Of a stretch of DNA of 64,000 bases, positions 1 through 8,258 are shown in pieces. The first letter of the stretch is position 1, and each line of letters starts with the position of its first letter. The stretch covers positions 1,017,501-1,081,500 of the forward strand of contig CP133187.1 of the NCBI GenBank assembly GCA_030913685.1. The letters run 5' to 3'. A model generated the notes under the pieces. That model saw nothing but the letters and a program-made list of their open reading frames with translations, did no database searches and was not told where the DNA came from. The stretch comes from Oscillospiraceae bacterium MB24-C1 (GTDB lineage: Bacteria > Bacillota > Clostridia > Oscillospirales > Ruminococcaceae). Made by a program: the position numbers and the translations under genes.

Positions 1-424
1 AATGCGTGGTTTTGATGAAGTGTTTTGGGTGCCGCATTCGCGTCACACCACCGTCTCTGAAAGCGATATTGAAAAGGTAGACCGCCTTGAAATTCTTGCC
101 CGCTCGGACGAGGCGGGGGTATACTGCATCGCAGGGCGCGCCGGGCGGCAGTTTTTCATCATGGGTCATAGTGAATATGACCGAGAGACACTGGCGAATG
201 AATATTTCCGAGACGTCGATAAGGGCCTTGATATCAAGCTCCCCCGTCATTACTTTCCTGGGGATGACCCAACGAAATCTCCACCGCTTTGCTGGCGTGC
301 GCACTCCAGCCTGTTGTTTTCCAACTGGCTTAACTACTTTGTCTATCAGGAGACGCCGTTTGACCTGACACAGCTCACCCCACATAATAAGGAGGTAGAA
401 ATTAATGAAAGCGACCATATTTGA
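1..424 (+). CDS. metA: Homoserine O-succinyl/acetyltransferase, C-terminal part (5' end outside window)
   Basis: This is the C-terminal ~140 residues of a MetA-family homoserine O-acyltransferase, which activates homoserine with an acyl-CoA in methionine synthesis in the cytoplasm. The visible part carries the family tail: RGFDE, PHSR, EAGVY, then GHSEYDRE, whose His and Glu (visible residues 56 and 58) match the catalytic His/Glu of the family, then NYFVYQ-type residues near the end. The nucleophilic Cys would lie upstream of the window, so the acyl donor (acetyl or succinyl) cannot be judged. The reading frame is open to base 1. The 3' end overlaps the next gene by 20 bases, so the two are probably co-transcribed and translationally coupled. 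Confidence 0.93.
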   Translation, partial: MRGFDEVFWVPHSRHTTVSESDIEKVDRLEILARSDEAGVYCIAGRAGRQFFIMGHSEYDRETLANEYFRDVDKGLDIKLPRHYFPGDDPTKSPPLCWRAHSSLLFSNWLNYFVYQETPFDLTQLTPHNKEVEINESDHI

Positions 425-1046
425 CATGGATGGTACCCTACTCGATTCTTTGGGCATGTGGTACGGCCTCGCACCTGCTTTTTGTAAAAAGCACGATATT
501 CTTTGGTCGCAGCAGCTTGCTGACGACCTGCTCGGTTTGGAGTTTCCTGAAGCAGCTGAACATTTCATGAGTAAATTCCCACAGCTAAACATGACACCAA
601 ACGAATTGATAGCAATATGGAACGACATGATTCATTTCAGCTATGCTAATGAGGTCATGCCCAAACCCTTTGCAATAGACTATATCAAAAAGCTTAATCA
701 AAACAATATTCCCTGCGCAATTGCCACTATGACCAATCACGCGCTGGCCGATGCCGCGCTTGCGCACCACGGTATCACTTCATTGGTTCAAACCATTCTT
801 ACGCCAGAGGATGTCGGTGGCGTTGGTAAAGATAGGCCCAATATCTATCTTGAAGCCGCACGGAGGCTGGGTATGCCTGCCGACCAGTGCATTGTATTTG
901 AGGATACGCTGTTCGCTATTAAAACGGCAGCAAAAGCAGGGTTCACTGTCTGGGCTATTGATGAACCACTGCAGCAGGATCGGCGCGAAATTAAAACCAC
1001 ATGTCACCGATATATTCACAGCTTTAAGGAATTACTGGGCGATTGA
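405..1046 (+). CDS. HAD-superfamily hydrolase, phosphoglycolate phosphatase/beta-phosphoglucomutase-like
   Basis: A 213-residue cytoplasmic HAD phosphatase. Motif I is DMDGTLLDS at residues 7-15 with the nucleophile and acid/base Asp; motif II is the T in IATMT (~108); motif III/IV are the Lys of GVGKDRP and the EDT of [10 protein letters not shown]. An alpha-helical cap lies between residues ~16 and 85, as in subfamily I. Such enzymes dephosphorylate small phospho-metabolites or interconvert sugar phosphates; the substrate cannot be read from sequence. The ATG at 405 has a GGAGG 8 bases upstream, inside the end of metA, so translation is likely coupled. A role in methionine synthesis is not implied by the fold. 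Confidence 0.88.
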   Translation: MKATIFDMDGTLLDSLGMWYGLAPAFCKKHDILWSQQLADDLLGLEFPEAAEHFMSKFPQLNMTPNELIAIWNDMIHFSYANEVMPKPFAIDYIKKLNQNNIPCAIATMTNHALADAALAHHGITSLVQTILTPEDVGGVGKDRPNIYLEAARRLGMPADQCIVFEDTLFAIKTAAKAGFTVWAIDEPLQQDRREIKTTCHRYIHSFKELLGD

Positions 1047-1073
1047 TCTAAATAACTGCGAGGTACTCTTCAA

Positions 1074-1724
1074 ATGAATAATGCTATATTGCGCATGGCC
1101 AGTGTTGCCGACGCTCAATCCCTGCTGAACATTTATGCTCCTTATATTAAAAGTACTGCTGTCACTTCTGAAGAAGAGGTTCCATCTTTAAATGAATTTA
1201 AAAACCGCATAACCGAAGCACTGATCAAGCATCCCTATATTGTCTGCGTTATTGATGATCAGATCGTCGGTTATGCCTACGGACACAGTTACCGAAACCG
1301 TTCTTCGTACCGCTGGGGTGCCGAGCTTTCGGTTTATGTTTCGAATAATTGTAAAAGCAGTAGTGTCGGCGTCGCCCTATACAGCGCACTGATCGCAATT
1401 TTGCGGCTTCAGGGGTATCAAACCGTTTTTGGCATCGTGATTTTACCCAATCTGTCGAGCCAACGCCTGCATGAATATCTGGGTTTCTCCGACAAAGGGG
1501 TTTTGACGAATGCGTGTAGCAAGCTGGGCAATTGGCATGATATTCTCACCTACGAAAAACACATCGGCACTTTCCCCGCAAACCCGCCGGAGATTGTGCC
1601 GGTAACCAATTTAGACGATTGGGACATGCGAGAAATATTTAATCGGTACGCCTCTGTTGTCAGCAACCGCAAAACAATATTGCGGCTCAATAAAAGTCGC
1701 AATGGTTTTTGGGTCATACCCTAA
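1074..1724 (+). CDS. GNAT-family N-acetyltransferase (phosphinothricin acetyltransferase-like)
   Basis: A 216-residue GNAT acetyltransferase. The N-terminus (RMASVADAQSLLNIYAPYI), the GYAYGHSYRNRSSYRWGAELSVY-type strand region split around residues 65-90, and the SQRLHEYLGF segment near 137 are typical of the PAT/Bar group that acetylates amino groups of amino-acid-like compounds using acetyl-CoA. The acetyl-CoA pyrophosphate loop (normally R/Q-x-x-G-x-G/A) is poorly kept here: the SSSVGVALY segment sits at that place. About 45 residues at the C-terminus extend beyond the usual fold. It starts 27 bases after the HAD gene with GAGGT ahead of the ATG. It overlaps the convergent M50 gene by 4 bases. 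Substrate unknown. Confidence 0.82.
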   Translation: MNNAILRMASVADAQSLLNIYAPYIKSTAVTSEEEVPSLNEFKNRITEALIKHPYIVCVIDDQIVGYAYGHSYRNRSSYRWGAELSVYVSNNCKSSSVGVALYSALIAILRLQGYQTVFGIVILPNLSSQRLHEYLGFSDKGVLTNACSKLGNWHDILTYEKHIGTFPANPPEIVPVTNLDDWDMREIFNRYASVVSNRKTILRLNKSRNGFWVIP

Positions 1725-2311
1725 TCGGCGCCGACCACTAATATGAACTGTTTTAATATAAGGAAGACCGCCACACCCAGCAATGGAATATTAGGTCGAT
1801 TTTCAAAAAATGAGCCTATGCCTGCAACAAGTACCAATACCGCCACTAGCGCTCCAATAGCGTTCGGCACCTGCATTTTTTCAGTGTTAAACACCGCCGC
1901 ATAAAGCAGTCTGAGCATGCTGCCGCCGTCCAATCCCCGCACCGGCAGCAAATTGAAGATGGAGAGCAGCAAGCTGATCTTTGCAAACCGCGGAGCAAGC
2001 GGTTTAAGTATTAAAGCAAAAAGAACACCCGCCAACGGCCCGGCCGCGAGAATAAGTAGTTCTTGACGCAATCCGGGCAGTCGACGGTAATATGGCACGA
2101 TATGCGCACAGCATCCGCGCAGCCGCAACTGCAAAACGCCGTTGTTTGTGGCCACCAGCGCTATCCAGTGCCCCGCTTCGTGAACAAGTGCCGCCAACAG
2201 CAAACAAAGCGCATCACCGCCAAAATAGACAGCCGCCGCAATCACCGCGAAAAACCAAAAATCGCAGGTGATGCGCGGCTTTTTTTCATAAGATTTTATA
2301 AAGCTTGCCAT
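1721..2311 (-). CDS. spoIVFB: M50 intramembrane metalloprotease, SpoIVFB-like
   Basis: A ~197-residue polytopic membrane protein of the site-2 protease family. The zinc motif HEAGH lies in an early helix and the third-ligand motif is in NLLPVRGLDGG, the arrangement seen in SpoIVFB. In Bacillus SpoIVFB cleaves pro-sigma-K in the mother cell. Here it follows an M23 gene that would correspond to SpoIVFA, the partner that holds SpoIVFB inactive. ATG 2311 is preferred over GTG 2320 because a GGAG lies 9 bases upstream; the gene overlaps the end of the M23 gene by 16 bases. Symbol is by analogy: no pro-sigma-K gene is in the window. Confidence 0.78.
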   Translation of the reverse strand: MASFIKSYEKKPRITCDFWFFAVIAAAVYFGGDALCLLLAALVHEAGHWIALVATNNGVLQLRLRGCCAHIVPYYRRLPGLRQELLILAAGPLAGVLFALILKPLAPRFAKISLLLSIFNLLPVRGLDGGSMLRLLYAAVFNTEKMQVPNAIGALVAVLVLVAGIGSFFENRPNIPLLGVAVFLILKQFILVVGAD

Positions 2312-3126
2312 CGGGTACACTCCGCCAGAGGATTGGCCGCCCTACCATTTATAATAAGTTCAAAATGTAGGTGCGGACCGGTGGAAACGCCACTGTTACC
2401 CACATATGCTAGTGTTTCACCCTGCCGTAGGCGCATTCCAACCTTAACTGCAATAATATTGCAATGGCAATAGCGGGTCTGGTACCCGCCGTGATCCAGC
2501 GTAACAAAACGGCCGTAAATTTGGGATTCCCCGGTCTCCACCACTACGCCGGGCCACGCCGCGCCAATTGGGGTATTAAGAGGCGCGGCAAAATCCACCC
2601 CGGTATGAAAATCTAGCTTTCTTGTGATGGGGTGTTTTCTTACGCCGAATGTCGAGCTTAATATTCCCTGCACCGGTAACCGCATGGGCGCAGAAAGCAG
2701 TGGTGTGATATTGGTAACACCATCAGGCAGATCATTGCTTTCAGCCTTGGGCAAAAATAGCAGTTGGCCACCCTGTCCAGCTGTTGTGGTCACATTAATT
2801 CGTGGGGAGGTACCCACCTGACTTAAAATTAACTCAATGATGCTGCGCAGACGAGAAATTTTATCCGATTCCGTCACCTTTTGTACCACTGAAAAGACCT
2901 CTACCGCCTCGGTTTCTTTAGATATCAGCGTAAAGAATGCCGTTTTAACGTCGGTCATTCCCATAAAGCTGCTCATTATAAACGCCGCAGTAATCATCAT
3001 AACACAAAGCATACTTTGCAGCAGTGTTGCAAACATAAATTTGCCCTCAGACCCGTCACCACGCACGACAGTCCGACGGCGCCCCGTCGAGCCGCCTAAG
3101 GCGGAATGCATTCTCCGGCCAACCAT
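2296..3126 (-). CDS. Membrane-anchored M23 (LytM) peptidase, SpoIVFA-like
   Basis: A 276-residue protein with a basic N-terminus, one membrane segment (roughly residues 30-52, rich in Met and Leu), a ~90-residue linker and a C-terminal M23 domain. The M23 metal motifs look intact: HTGVDFAA supplies the first His and Asp, and GPHLHFE the HxH pair. It is directly upstream of, and overlapping, an M50 protease gene, the same order as spoIVFA-spoIVFB in Bacillus. It may act as the inhibitory partner of the M50 protease or as a real peptidoglycan hydrolase during sporulation. ATG 3126 is preferred over GTG 3132, as the GGGGGT Shine-Dalgarno lies 7 bases before the ATG. Confidence 0.75.
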   Translation of the reverse strand: MVGRRMHSALGGSTGRRRTVVRGDGSEGKFMFATLLQSMLCVMMITAAFIMSSFMGMTDVKTAFFTLISKETEAVEVFSVVQKVTESDKISRLRSIIELILSQVGTSPRINVTTTAGQGGQLLFLPKAESNDLPDGVTNITPLLSAPMRLPVQGILSSTFGVRKHPITRKLDFHTGVDFAAPLNTPIGAAWPGVVVETGESQIYGRFVTLDHGGYQTRYCHCNIIAVKVGMRLRQGETLAYVGNSGVSTGPHLHFELIINGRAANPLAECTRWQAL

Positions 3127-3248
3127 GTCCACACCCCCTCAAAGAAGGTTATGCGCCAAAAAAACAACTTATTCCACCTGTTTGGCAACGCGTATAAAAA
3201 GTACGCCATTCGAATTTCTCCACCGAGGCAAAATACCTGAAATTGGGG

Positions 3249-3277
3249 TTGATTTTTGCATTCTTATGTGATATTCT
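3249..3277 (+). promoter_or_regulatory. Sigma-70-type promoter for the glycine riboswitch/symporter transcript
   Basis: TTGATT (3249-3254) and TATTCT (3272-3277) are separated by 17 bases. They lie about 70 bases upstream of the aptamer, so transcripts would include the whole riboswitch. Confidence 0.6.
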
Positions 3278-3349
3278 AATCAAGCTGCTCCGTTTGGGCA
3301 ACAGATGTCCGCCTATCGCTGTCATCGTTGCTTTTAGCGGCAGCCGTTA

Positions 3350-3430
3350 GATTCTCTGGAGAGTCCCGCGAAGGGCGCCGAAGGTGTAAGTTTGCAGTAT
3401 GCAAGCGATCTCTCAGGCAAAAGGACAGAG
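3350..3430 (+). promoter_or_regulatory. Glycine riboswitch aptamer
   Basis: The conserved glycine aptamer core is visible: CTCTGGAGAG near 3354, CGCCGAAGGTGTAA near 3376, and TCTCTCAGGCAAAAGGACAGAG at the 3' end (through 3430). Only one full aptamer is seen. A small hairpin (GGTATCT...AGATATC, 3434-3458) follows and might be the partial second element found with singleton glycine riboswitches. The downstream gene is an AGCS amino-acid symporter, a usual target. Confidence 0.92.
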
Positions 3431-3480
3431 TTTGGTATCTCTTTTACTTCAAGATATCACTGTTCATATTTCTCCGGAAG

Positions 3481-3511
3481 GTCGAAACGAAAGTTTCGGC
3501 TTTTATTTTTT
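3481..3511 (+). terminator. Intrinsic terminator of the glycine riboswitch expression platform
   Basis: GTCGAAAC-GAAA-GTTTCGGC forms an 8-bp stem with a GAAA loop, followed by TTTTATTTTTT. The gene's Shine-Dalgarno (AGGAGG) starts only 6 bases later, so a ligand-controlled choice between termination and read-through is the natural reading. Confidence 0.82.
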
Positions 3512-3531
3512 ATTACAGGAGGAAAAGAATT

Positions 3532-4938
3532 ATGTTAGCACGAATGAACGAACTTATTGTATGGATTGATGATCTAGTTTGGGGGCTACCACTGATTGTA
3601 TTCATTTTAATTACCGGCATTTATCTCACTGTGCGCCTCAATCTTTTGCAGTTGTTTCATCTCCCCCGGGCGTTGCGTTATATGATTAAGAACGAGGACA
3701 ATGCCGACGGCGAAGTCAGTAGCTTTGGTGCATTATGCACCGCCATGTCGGCCACTATCGGCACCGGCAACATTGTCGGCGTGGCCACCGCCATTTATTC
3801 CGGCGGTCCGGGCGCACTGTTTTGGATGTGGATTGCAGCCTTCTTCGGTATGGCAACCAAATATGCAGAGGGCGTATTGGCGATAAAATACCGCGAAGTT
3901 GCACCGGATGGGCATGTTCTGGGTGGACCTTTCTACTACATAGAGCGCGGCATGGGTAGGCAGTGGCGCTGGCTTGCCAAGATGTTCGCCTTTTTCGGCA
4001 TGGGTGTGGGTCTGTTTGGCATTGGCACCTTTACACAGATTAATGGCATCGCGTCAGCAGTTAAAAGTTTTTTTGACCCCGAAAGTCGTTATACGGTGAC
4101 TTTGTTCGGTGCGCAGTATTCTTGGGCAGTCGTTGTTGCCGGCATCATCGTCACCCTCTGCACCGCGCTGGTCATTTTGGGTGGGCTAAAGCGCATATCG
4201 CTGGTTGCACAGATCATTGTCCCTTTTATGGCGGTTATCTATGTGATTTTCGGTATCACGTTGCTAATCTATAATGCAGATAAAATTCCAAACGCAATTA
4301 ACCTTATTATCACCGGTGCCTTTAATCCACAGGCTGTGACTGGCGGCGTGGTTGGAAGCATCGCCATCGCCATGCAAAAGGGCATTGCACGCGGTATCTT
4401 TTCAAACGAAGCAGGTCTTGGCTCTGCGCCGATTGCCGCTGCAGCTGCCCAGACGAAAGAACCGGTACGTCAGGGTTTAGTGTCCATGACCGGCACCTTC
4501 ATCGACACCATTATTGTCTGCACCATCACCGGCCTTTGTATCGTCACCACTGGCACCTGGAATATCGGCCTAAAAGGTGTTGACATCACCTCGCAGGCTT
4601 TTCAGAACGGCCTGCCCTTTGACCCGCGTATCTCTGCTTTTGTTTTGATGCTCAGCTTAGCCTTCTTTGCCTTCACCACCATTCTCGGCTGGGACTATTA
4701 CAGCGAGCGCTGCTTGGAGTATTTCTCCAACGGTAACCAGAAAGCCGTCTTGATCTACCGTTATCTGTACATTCTCGCCGTCTTTATCGGTCCGTACATG
4801 ACTGTTGCTGCCGTCTGGAATATCGCCGATATCTTCAACGGACTGATGGCCTTCCCCAACTTAATCGCACTGCTGGCACTTTCCGGCGTGGTCACCAAAG
4901 AAACGCGCGATTATTTCCGTCGTCAAAAGGTAAAATAG
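3532..4938 (+). CDS. Sodium:glycine/alanine symporter (AGCS family)
   Basis: A 468-residue inner-membrane AGCS-family transporter that imports glycine or alanine with Na+. The family blocks are clear: GALCTAMSATIGTGNIVGVATAI near residues 65-87, GGPGALFWMW, the ANK-equivalent GIARGIFSNEAGLGSAPIAAAAA in the second half, and LGWDYYSERC near the end. About ten membrane segments are evident. ATG 3532 is chosen because AGGAGG precedes it and because the frame upstream of it is the riboswitch. The riboswitch makes glycine the likely main substrate. A strong terminator follows. Confidence 0.93.
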   Translation: MLARMNELIVWIDDLVWGLPLIVFILITGIYLTVRLNLLQLFHLPRALRYMIKNEDNADGEVSSFGALCTAMSATIGTGNIVGVATAIYSGGPGALFWMWIAAFFGMATKYAEGVLAIKYREVAPDGHVLGGPFYYIERGMGRQWRWLAKMFAFFGMGVGLFGIGTFTQINGIASAVKSFFDPESRYTVTLFGAQYSWAVVVAGIIVTLCTALVILGGLKRISLVAQIIVPFMAVIYVIFGITLLIYNADKIPNAINLIITGAFNPQAVTGGVVGSIAIAMQKGIARGIFSNEAGLGSAPIAAAAAQTKEPVRQGLVSMTGTFIDTIIVCTITGLCIVTTGTWNIGLKGVDITSQAFQNGLPFDPRISAFVLMLSLAFFAFTTILGWDYYSERCLEYFSNGNQKAVLIYRYLYILAVFIGPYMTVAAVWNIADIFNGLMAFPNLIALLALSGVVTKETRDYFRRQKVK

Positions 4939-4949
4939 TATTCATTAAC

Positions 4950-4987
4950 AAAAACAGGAACAGGCTGCAGAGCCTGTTCCTGTTTTT
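4950..4987. terminator. Bidirectional terminator between symporter and MBL hydrolase
   Basis: A 16-bp inverted repeat (AAAAACAGGAACAGGC / GCCTGTTCCTGTTTTT) with A/T runs on both outer sides serves the two convergent genes. Confidence 0.85.
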
Positions 4988-4998
4988 ATACACTTTAA

Positions 4999-5619
4999 CT
5001 AATCTGCCAAATAAGTCAGCACAGCCGTCTGCTGCGGTGTGTCAGCCGTGACTACGATGCTGTTGGTTGCGTAGTTCACAACGTTATTGCACTGTTTCGT
5101 AAAGCTCTCCAGCGTCCCGATTACCTCATAGCCCAGTTGCCCGTTGCGGTAATGCATCGGAATAACCACACGCGCACCGATTGCATCGGCCATCGTTTTA
5201 GCCTGTGACGCATCGATGGTGTAAAAACCGCCGACAGGAATTAACAAAACGTCCACCCCACGCAATACCGCCAACTGCTCTTCAGTCAGCTCACAGCCGA
5301 GATCCCCCATATGTGCCAGCCGCATCCCCTCGGCGGATATAACGCGAATCGTGTTTTCGCCGCGCTTCTCGCCCTTGGCCTCGTCATGATAGGTCGAAAT
5401 CTCCTGTACGGAGAAAGTCGGAATACTACCGCTTAGCTTGACTCGCTCAACAGCACTATGGTCCCTATGCTCGTGGCTGCAAAGCACTGCATCAGCCGAA
5501 AGATTCCGCGGCAGCAGCGCATAGCCGGGGACACGCCCATCCTCATAAGGGTCAAATACGACCGAACCCTGATCGGTCTCAACCTTAAAACAGGAATGTC
5601 CATACCATGTGATTTTCAT
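4999..5619 (-). CDS. MBL-fold metal-dependent hydrolase (UPF0173-like)
   Basis: A ~206-residue metallo-beta-lactamase-fold protein. Metal motifs are WYGHSCF at the start, CSHEHRDHS (the HxHxDH motif), MGDLGC, and IPMHYR near residue 155. The length and the W-x-GHS start match the UPF0173/YtkL-like group of small cytoplasmic hydrolases whose physiological substrate is unknown. The ATG at 5619 is preferred over 5625, since AAGAGGT is directly adjacent to 5625 and optimally spaced for 5619. It appears monocistronic. Confidence 0.85.
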   Translation of the reverse strand: MKITWYGHSCFKVETDQGSVVFDPYEDGRVPGYALLPRNLSADAVLCSHEHRDHSAVERVKLSGSIPTFSVQEISTYHDEAKGEKRGENTIRVISAEGMRLAHMGDLGCELTEEQLAVLRGVDVLLIPVGGFYTIDASQAKTMADAIGARVVIPMHYRNGQLGYEVIGTLESFTKQCNNVVNYATNSIVVTADTPQQTAVLTYLAD

Positions 5620-5742
5620 TGTCATACCTCTTTTCTTTCAGCTTTACTCTATTCTAGCATAGATGGCTGTTGCGGAACAACCCCGCCTCGGCCATCAAGC
5701 GCGCACCCTGCACCTTGATGTAAATTTTTACCGTAATGACAT

Positions 5743-5774
5743 AAAGCCGCGAAACCAAACGGCTTCGCGGCTTT
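5743..5774 (-). terminator. Terminator downstream of nfnB
   Basis: AAAGCCGCGAA / TTCGCGGCTTT form an 11-bp stem just past the nfnB stop codon. The U-tract on the minus strand is short. Confidence 0.6.
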
Positions 5775-5788
5775 TAACGTCTTTTGAA

Positions 5789-7174
5789 CTATTTGCTCAT
5801 GATGAACTTGTCAATCGAGTCGGCAGCAATTTTGCCGGCGCCCATTGCCAAAATAACGGTAGCAGCGCCTGTAACAGCGTCGCCACCAGCGTACACGCCC
5901 GCACGGGTGGTCGCCATATCCTCGGTGCAGACAAGGCAGCCCTTGCGGTTGACCTCGATGCCGGGGGTAGTGTTCTTGATCAGTGGGTTAGGCGAGGTGC
6001 CAATCGACATAATAACGGTGTCGACATCGATAACAAAGTTAGAGCCCTCTTTTTCAATCGGACGACGACGCCCAGAAGCATCCGGCTCACCGAGCTCCAT
6101 CTCAACGCACTCAATACCAGTGACATGCCCCTTCTCGTCACCGAGAATCTGGACAGGGTTATTGAGCAGCTTAAAGATGATGCCCTCTTCCTTTGCATGA
6201 TGCACTTCTTCCGCTCTAGCGGGCAGCTCTTCCATGCCGCGGCGATAAACAATATAAACGTTTTCAGCTCCAAGGCGCTTCGCGCAGCGTGCAGCGTCCA
6301 TAGCCACGTTGCCGCCGCCAACAACAGCGACCGAGTTGCCGTGGAAAATCGGAGTCATATAGTCGTCGAGATATGCCTTCATCAGATTGGTTCTGGTCAG
6401 GTACTCGTTAGCCGAATAAACGCCGAGCAGGTTCTCGCCCGGAATATTCATAAAGCTGGGCAGACCTGCGCCCGAACCGATGAATACAGCTTCGTAGCCA
6501 CCCTCAAACAACTCATCAACCGAAATGGTACGGCCGACAATGTAGTTGGTCTTGAGCGAAACACCCAACTCCAACAGATTATCAACTTCCTTTTTGACGA
6601 TAGCCTTCGGCAGACGGAATTCCGGAATGCCGTAAGACAGAACGCCGCCTGCAACGTGCAGCGCCTCATAGATCGTAACTTCATAGCCCTTGGCAGCAAG
6701 ATCGCCCGCGCAGGCAAGTCCCGCAGGACCGGAACCAACGATAGCGACCTTATGCCCATTTGCAGCCGGCTTATCACCAGCAGAAAAATTATGCTCACGC
6801 GCATAGTCGGCGACAAAGCGCTCAATACGGCCGATGCCGACTGCTTCGCCCTTGATACCGCGGACACACTTAGCTTCGCACTGAGTTTCCTGCGGGCAGA
6901 CACGGCCGCTGACGGCCGGTAGGCAGTTGGTGGAAAGGATGATGCGATAAGCCGCCTCAAAGTCCTCTTCAGCTACCTTTTGCAGAAACTCGGGGATACG
7001 CACGTTGACAGGACATCCCGCCACGCAGGGCTTGTGCTTGCAGTTGAGGCAACGCTTGGCCTCGTCAACAGCCATCTCGGGGGTATAACCGAGAGCAACC
7101 TCTAAAAAGTTCTTGTTACGCACATTCGGATCTTGCTCCGGCATGGCGGTTTTAGTCGCAATCATATTAGCCAT
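5789..7174 (-). CDS. nfnB: NADH-dependent ferredoxin:NADP+ oxidoreductase beta subunit (GltA-like, NfnB)
   Basis: A 461-residue FAD/NAD(P) oxidoreductase with an N-terminal Fe-S region: CLNCKHKPCVAGCP and CPQETQCEAKC give Cys for two [4Fe-4S] clusters. Two Rossmann dinucleotide sites follow, VAIVGSGPAGLACAGDLA and VAVVGGGNVAMDAAR. On its own it would be named glutamate synthase small subunit, but it overlaps the NfnA-type gene, the arrangement of the electron-bifurcating NfnAB complex that reduces 2 NADP+ with NADH plus reduced ferredoxin. ATG 7174 has GGAGG 8 bases upstream and shares 8 bases with the end of nfnA (ATGGCTAA), pointing to translational coupling; the ATG at 7198 lies upstream of that Shine-Dalgarno. 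Confidence 0.9.
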   Translation of the reverse strand: MANMIATKTAMPEQDPNVRNKNFLEVALGYTPEMAVDEAKRCLNCKHKPCVAGCPVNVRIPEFLQKVAEEDFEAAYRIILSTNCLPAVSGRVCPQETQCEAKCVRGIKGEAVGIGRIERFVADYAREHNFSAGDKPAANGHKVAIVGSGPAGLACAGDLAAKGYEVTIYEALHVAGGVLSYGIPEFRLPKAIVKKEVDNLLELGVSLKTNYIVGRTISVDELFEGGYEAVFIGSGAGLPSFMNIPGENLLGVYSANEYLTRTNLMKAYLDDYMTPIFHGNSVAVVGGGNVAMDAARCAKRLGAENVYIVYRRGMEELPARAEEVHHAKEEGIIFKLLNNPVQILGDEKGHVTGIECVEMELGEPDASGRRRPIEKEGSNFVIDVDTVIMSIGTSPNPLIKNTTPGIEVNRKGCLVCTEDMATTRAGVYAGGDAVTGAATVILAMGAGKIAADSIDKFIMSK

Positions 7175-8018
7175 TGTGGTGACCTCCGTGTAAACCAATG
7201 CGGCAAACGTGCTCGTCCTTCGCTTTTTCCATCTCCTTGTAGAAGCTGTTGCGGTTCATCAATCCGTCATAATCCACAAGGTGACCGTCAAAGTCAGGGC
7301 CGTCGACACAGGCAAACTTGGTCTCGCCGCCGACCGTTACACGACATCCACCGCACATGCCGGTGCCGTCGATCATAACGGGGTTGAGCGAAACAATGGT
7401 CTTGATGCCATATTTCTCAGTAACCTTTGAAACAAACTTCATCATCGGAATCGGGCCGATGGCGATGACGAGATCATAGCCCTTGCCCTCGTTGATAAGC
7501 GCTTCAAGCTGGTTGGTAACAAAGCCGTGAATACCGTAGCTGCCGTCATCGGTCGTAATATAAAGATTGTCGCAAGCTGCCGTGAACTCGTCTTCCAGCA
7601 TGACGGCTTCCTTGGTCTTAAAGCCAGCAATAACATCGACAGGAATACCCATCGTGTGCAGCGCTTTGGCCTGCGGATAAGCAATCGCACAACCAACACC
7701 GCCGCCTACAACACAGGCCTTAGTGGCACCGTCATAGTGGGTGGGCTCACCGAGCGGTCCTACGAAATCGGCTATATAGTCGCCCTTTTCCTTCATAGAC
7801 AGCAAACGGGTGGTCGCACCGGCAACCTGAAACATGATCGTAACCTCGCCAGTGGCCGGATCGGCATCCGCAACAGTCAGCGGGATACGCTCGCCCATTT
7901 CATCCACACGCAGAATGATAAATTGTCCAGCCTTTACGCGCTTGGCAATATCAGGCGCATCCACCTTCATTAGCATTGCGGCGCTGCTCAGGCTTCTCTT
8001 TTCCGTAATACGGTTCAC
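7167..8018 (-). CDS. nfnA: Ferredoxin:NADP+ oxidoreductase alpha subunit (sulfide/dihydroorotate dehydrogenase-like, NfnA)
   Basis: A ~283-residue FAD/NAD-binding subunit of the FNR type. RIPLTVAD is the FAD-binding segment, KACVVGGGVGCAIAYPQAKAL the NAD-binding loop, and GTGMCGGCRVTVGG with a later Cys (FACVDGP) supplies the [2Fe-2S] ligands. It is first in a two-gene operon with nfnB. GTG 8018 gives the family-standard start VNRITEKRSL and has GGAG upstream; the in-frame TTG at 8036 has no suitable ribosome site. Product works in the cytoplasm balancing NADH, NADPH and ferredoxin. Confidence 0.9.
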   Translation of the reverse strand: MNRITEKRSLSSAAMLMKVDAPDIAKRVKAGQFIILRVDEMGERIPLTVADADPATGEVTIMFQVAGATTRLLSMKEKGDYIADFVGPLGEPTHYDGATKACVVGGGVGCAIAYPQAKALHTMGIPVDVIAGFKTKEAVMLEDEFTAACDNLYITTDDGSYGIHGFVTNQLEALINEGKGYDLVIAIGPIPMMKFVSKVTEKYGIKTIVSLNPVMIDGTGMCGGCRVTVGGETKFACVDGPDFDGHLVDYDGLMNRNSFYKEMEKAKDEHVCRIGLHGGHHNG

Positions 8019-8258
8019 ACTCTCACTCCATTTCAATAATATTAGCCCACAGAAATCCTACATAGAAAACTGTGAATTCGAGCCAACGTAATGTATTATA
8101 TCGCAATCTCTTTCCACATGCAACAGGACATCAGCAGTTTTTTTAGGCAATTTACTGAAACCCCACTATTGCGCAGAAAATTCCCATCATAAATCAATTT
8201 CCATAATGTCGACATAAAACACTTGATTTAAACATCTGCCACTTTGCGAAAAATTTGG

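Noticed and set aside
3328-3531. N-terminal extension of the symporter gene
   Set aside because: The extension would translate the glycine riboswitch and terminator; ATG 3532 has the proper ribosome site.
5663-6922. Long plus-strand open frame (419 codons) opposite nfnB
   Set aside because: It is the antisense shadow of a clear NfnB gene; no ribosome site and no recognisable motif.
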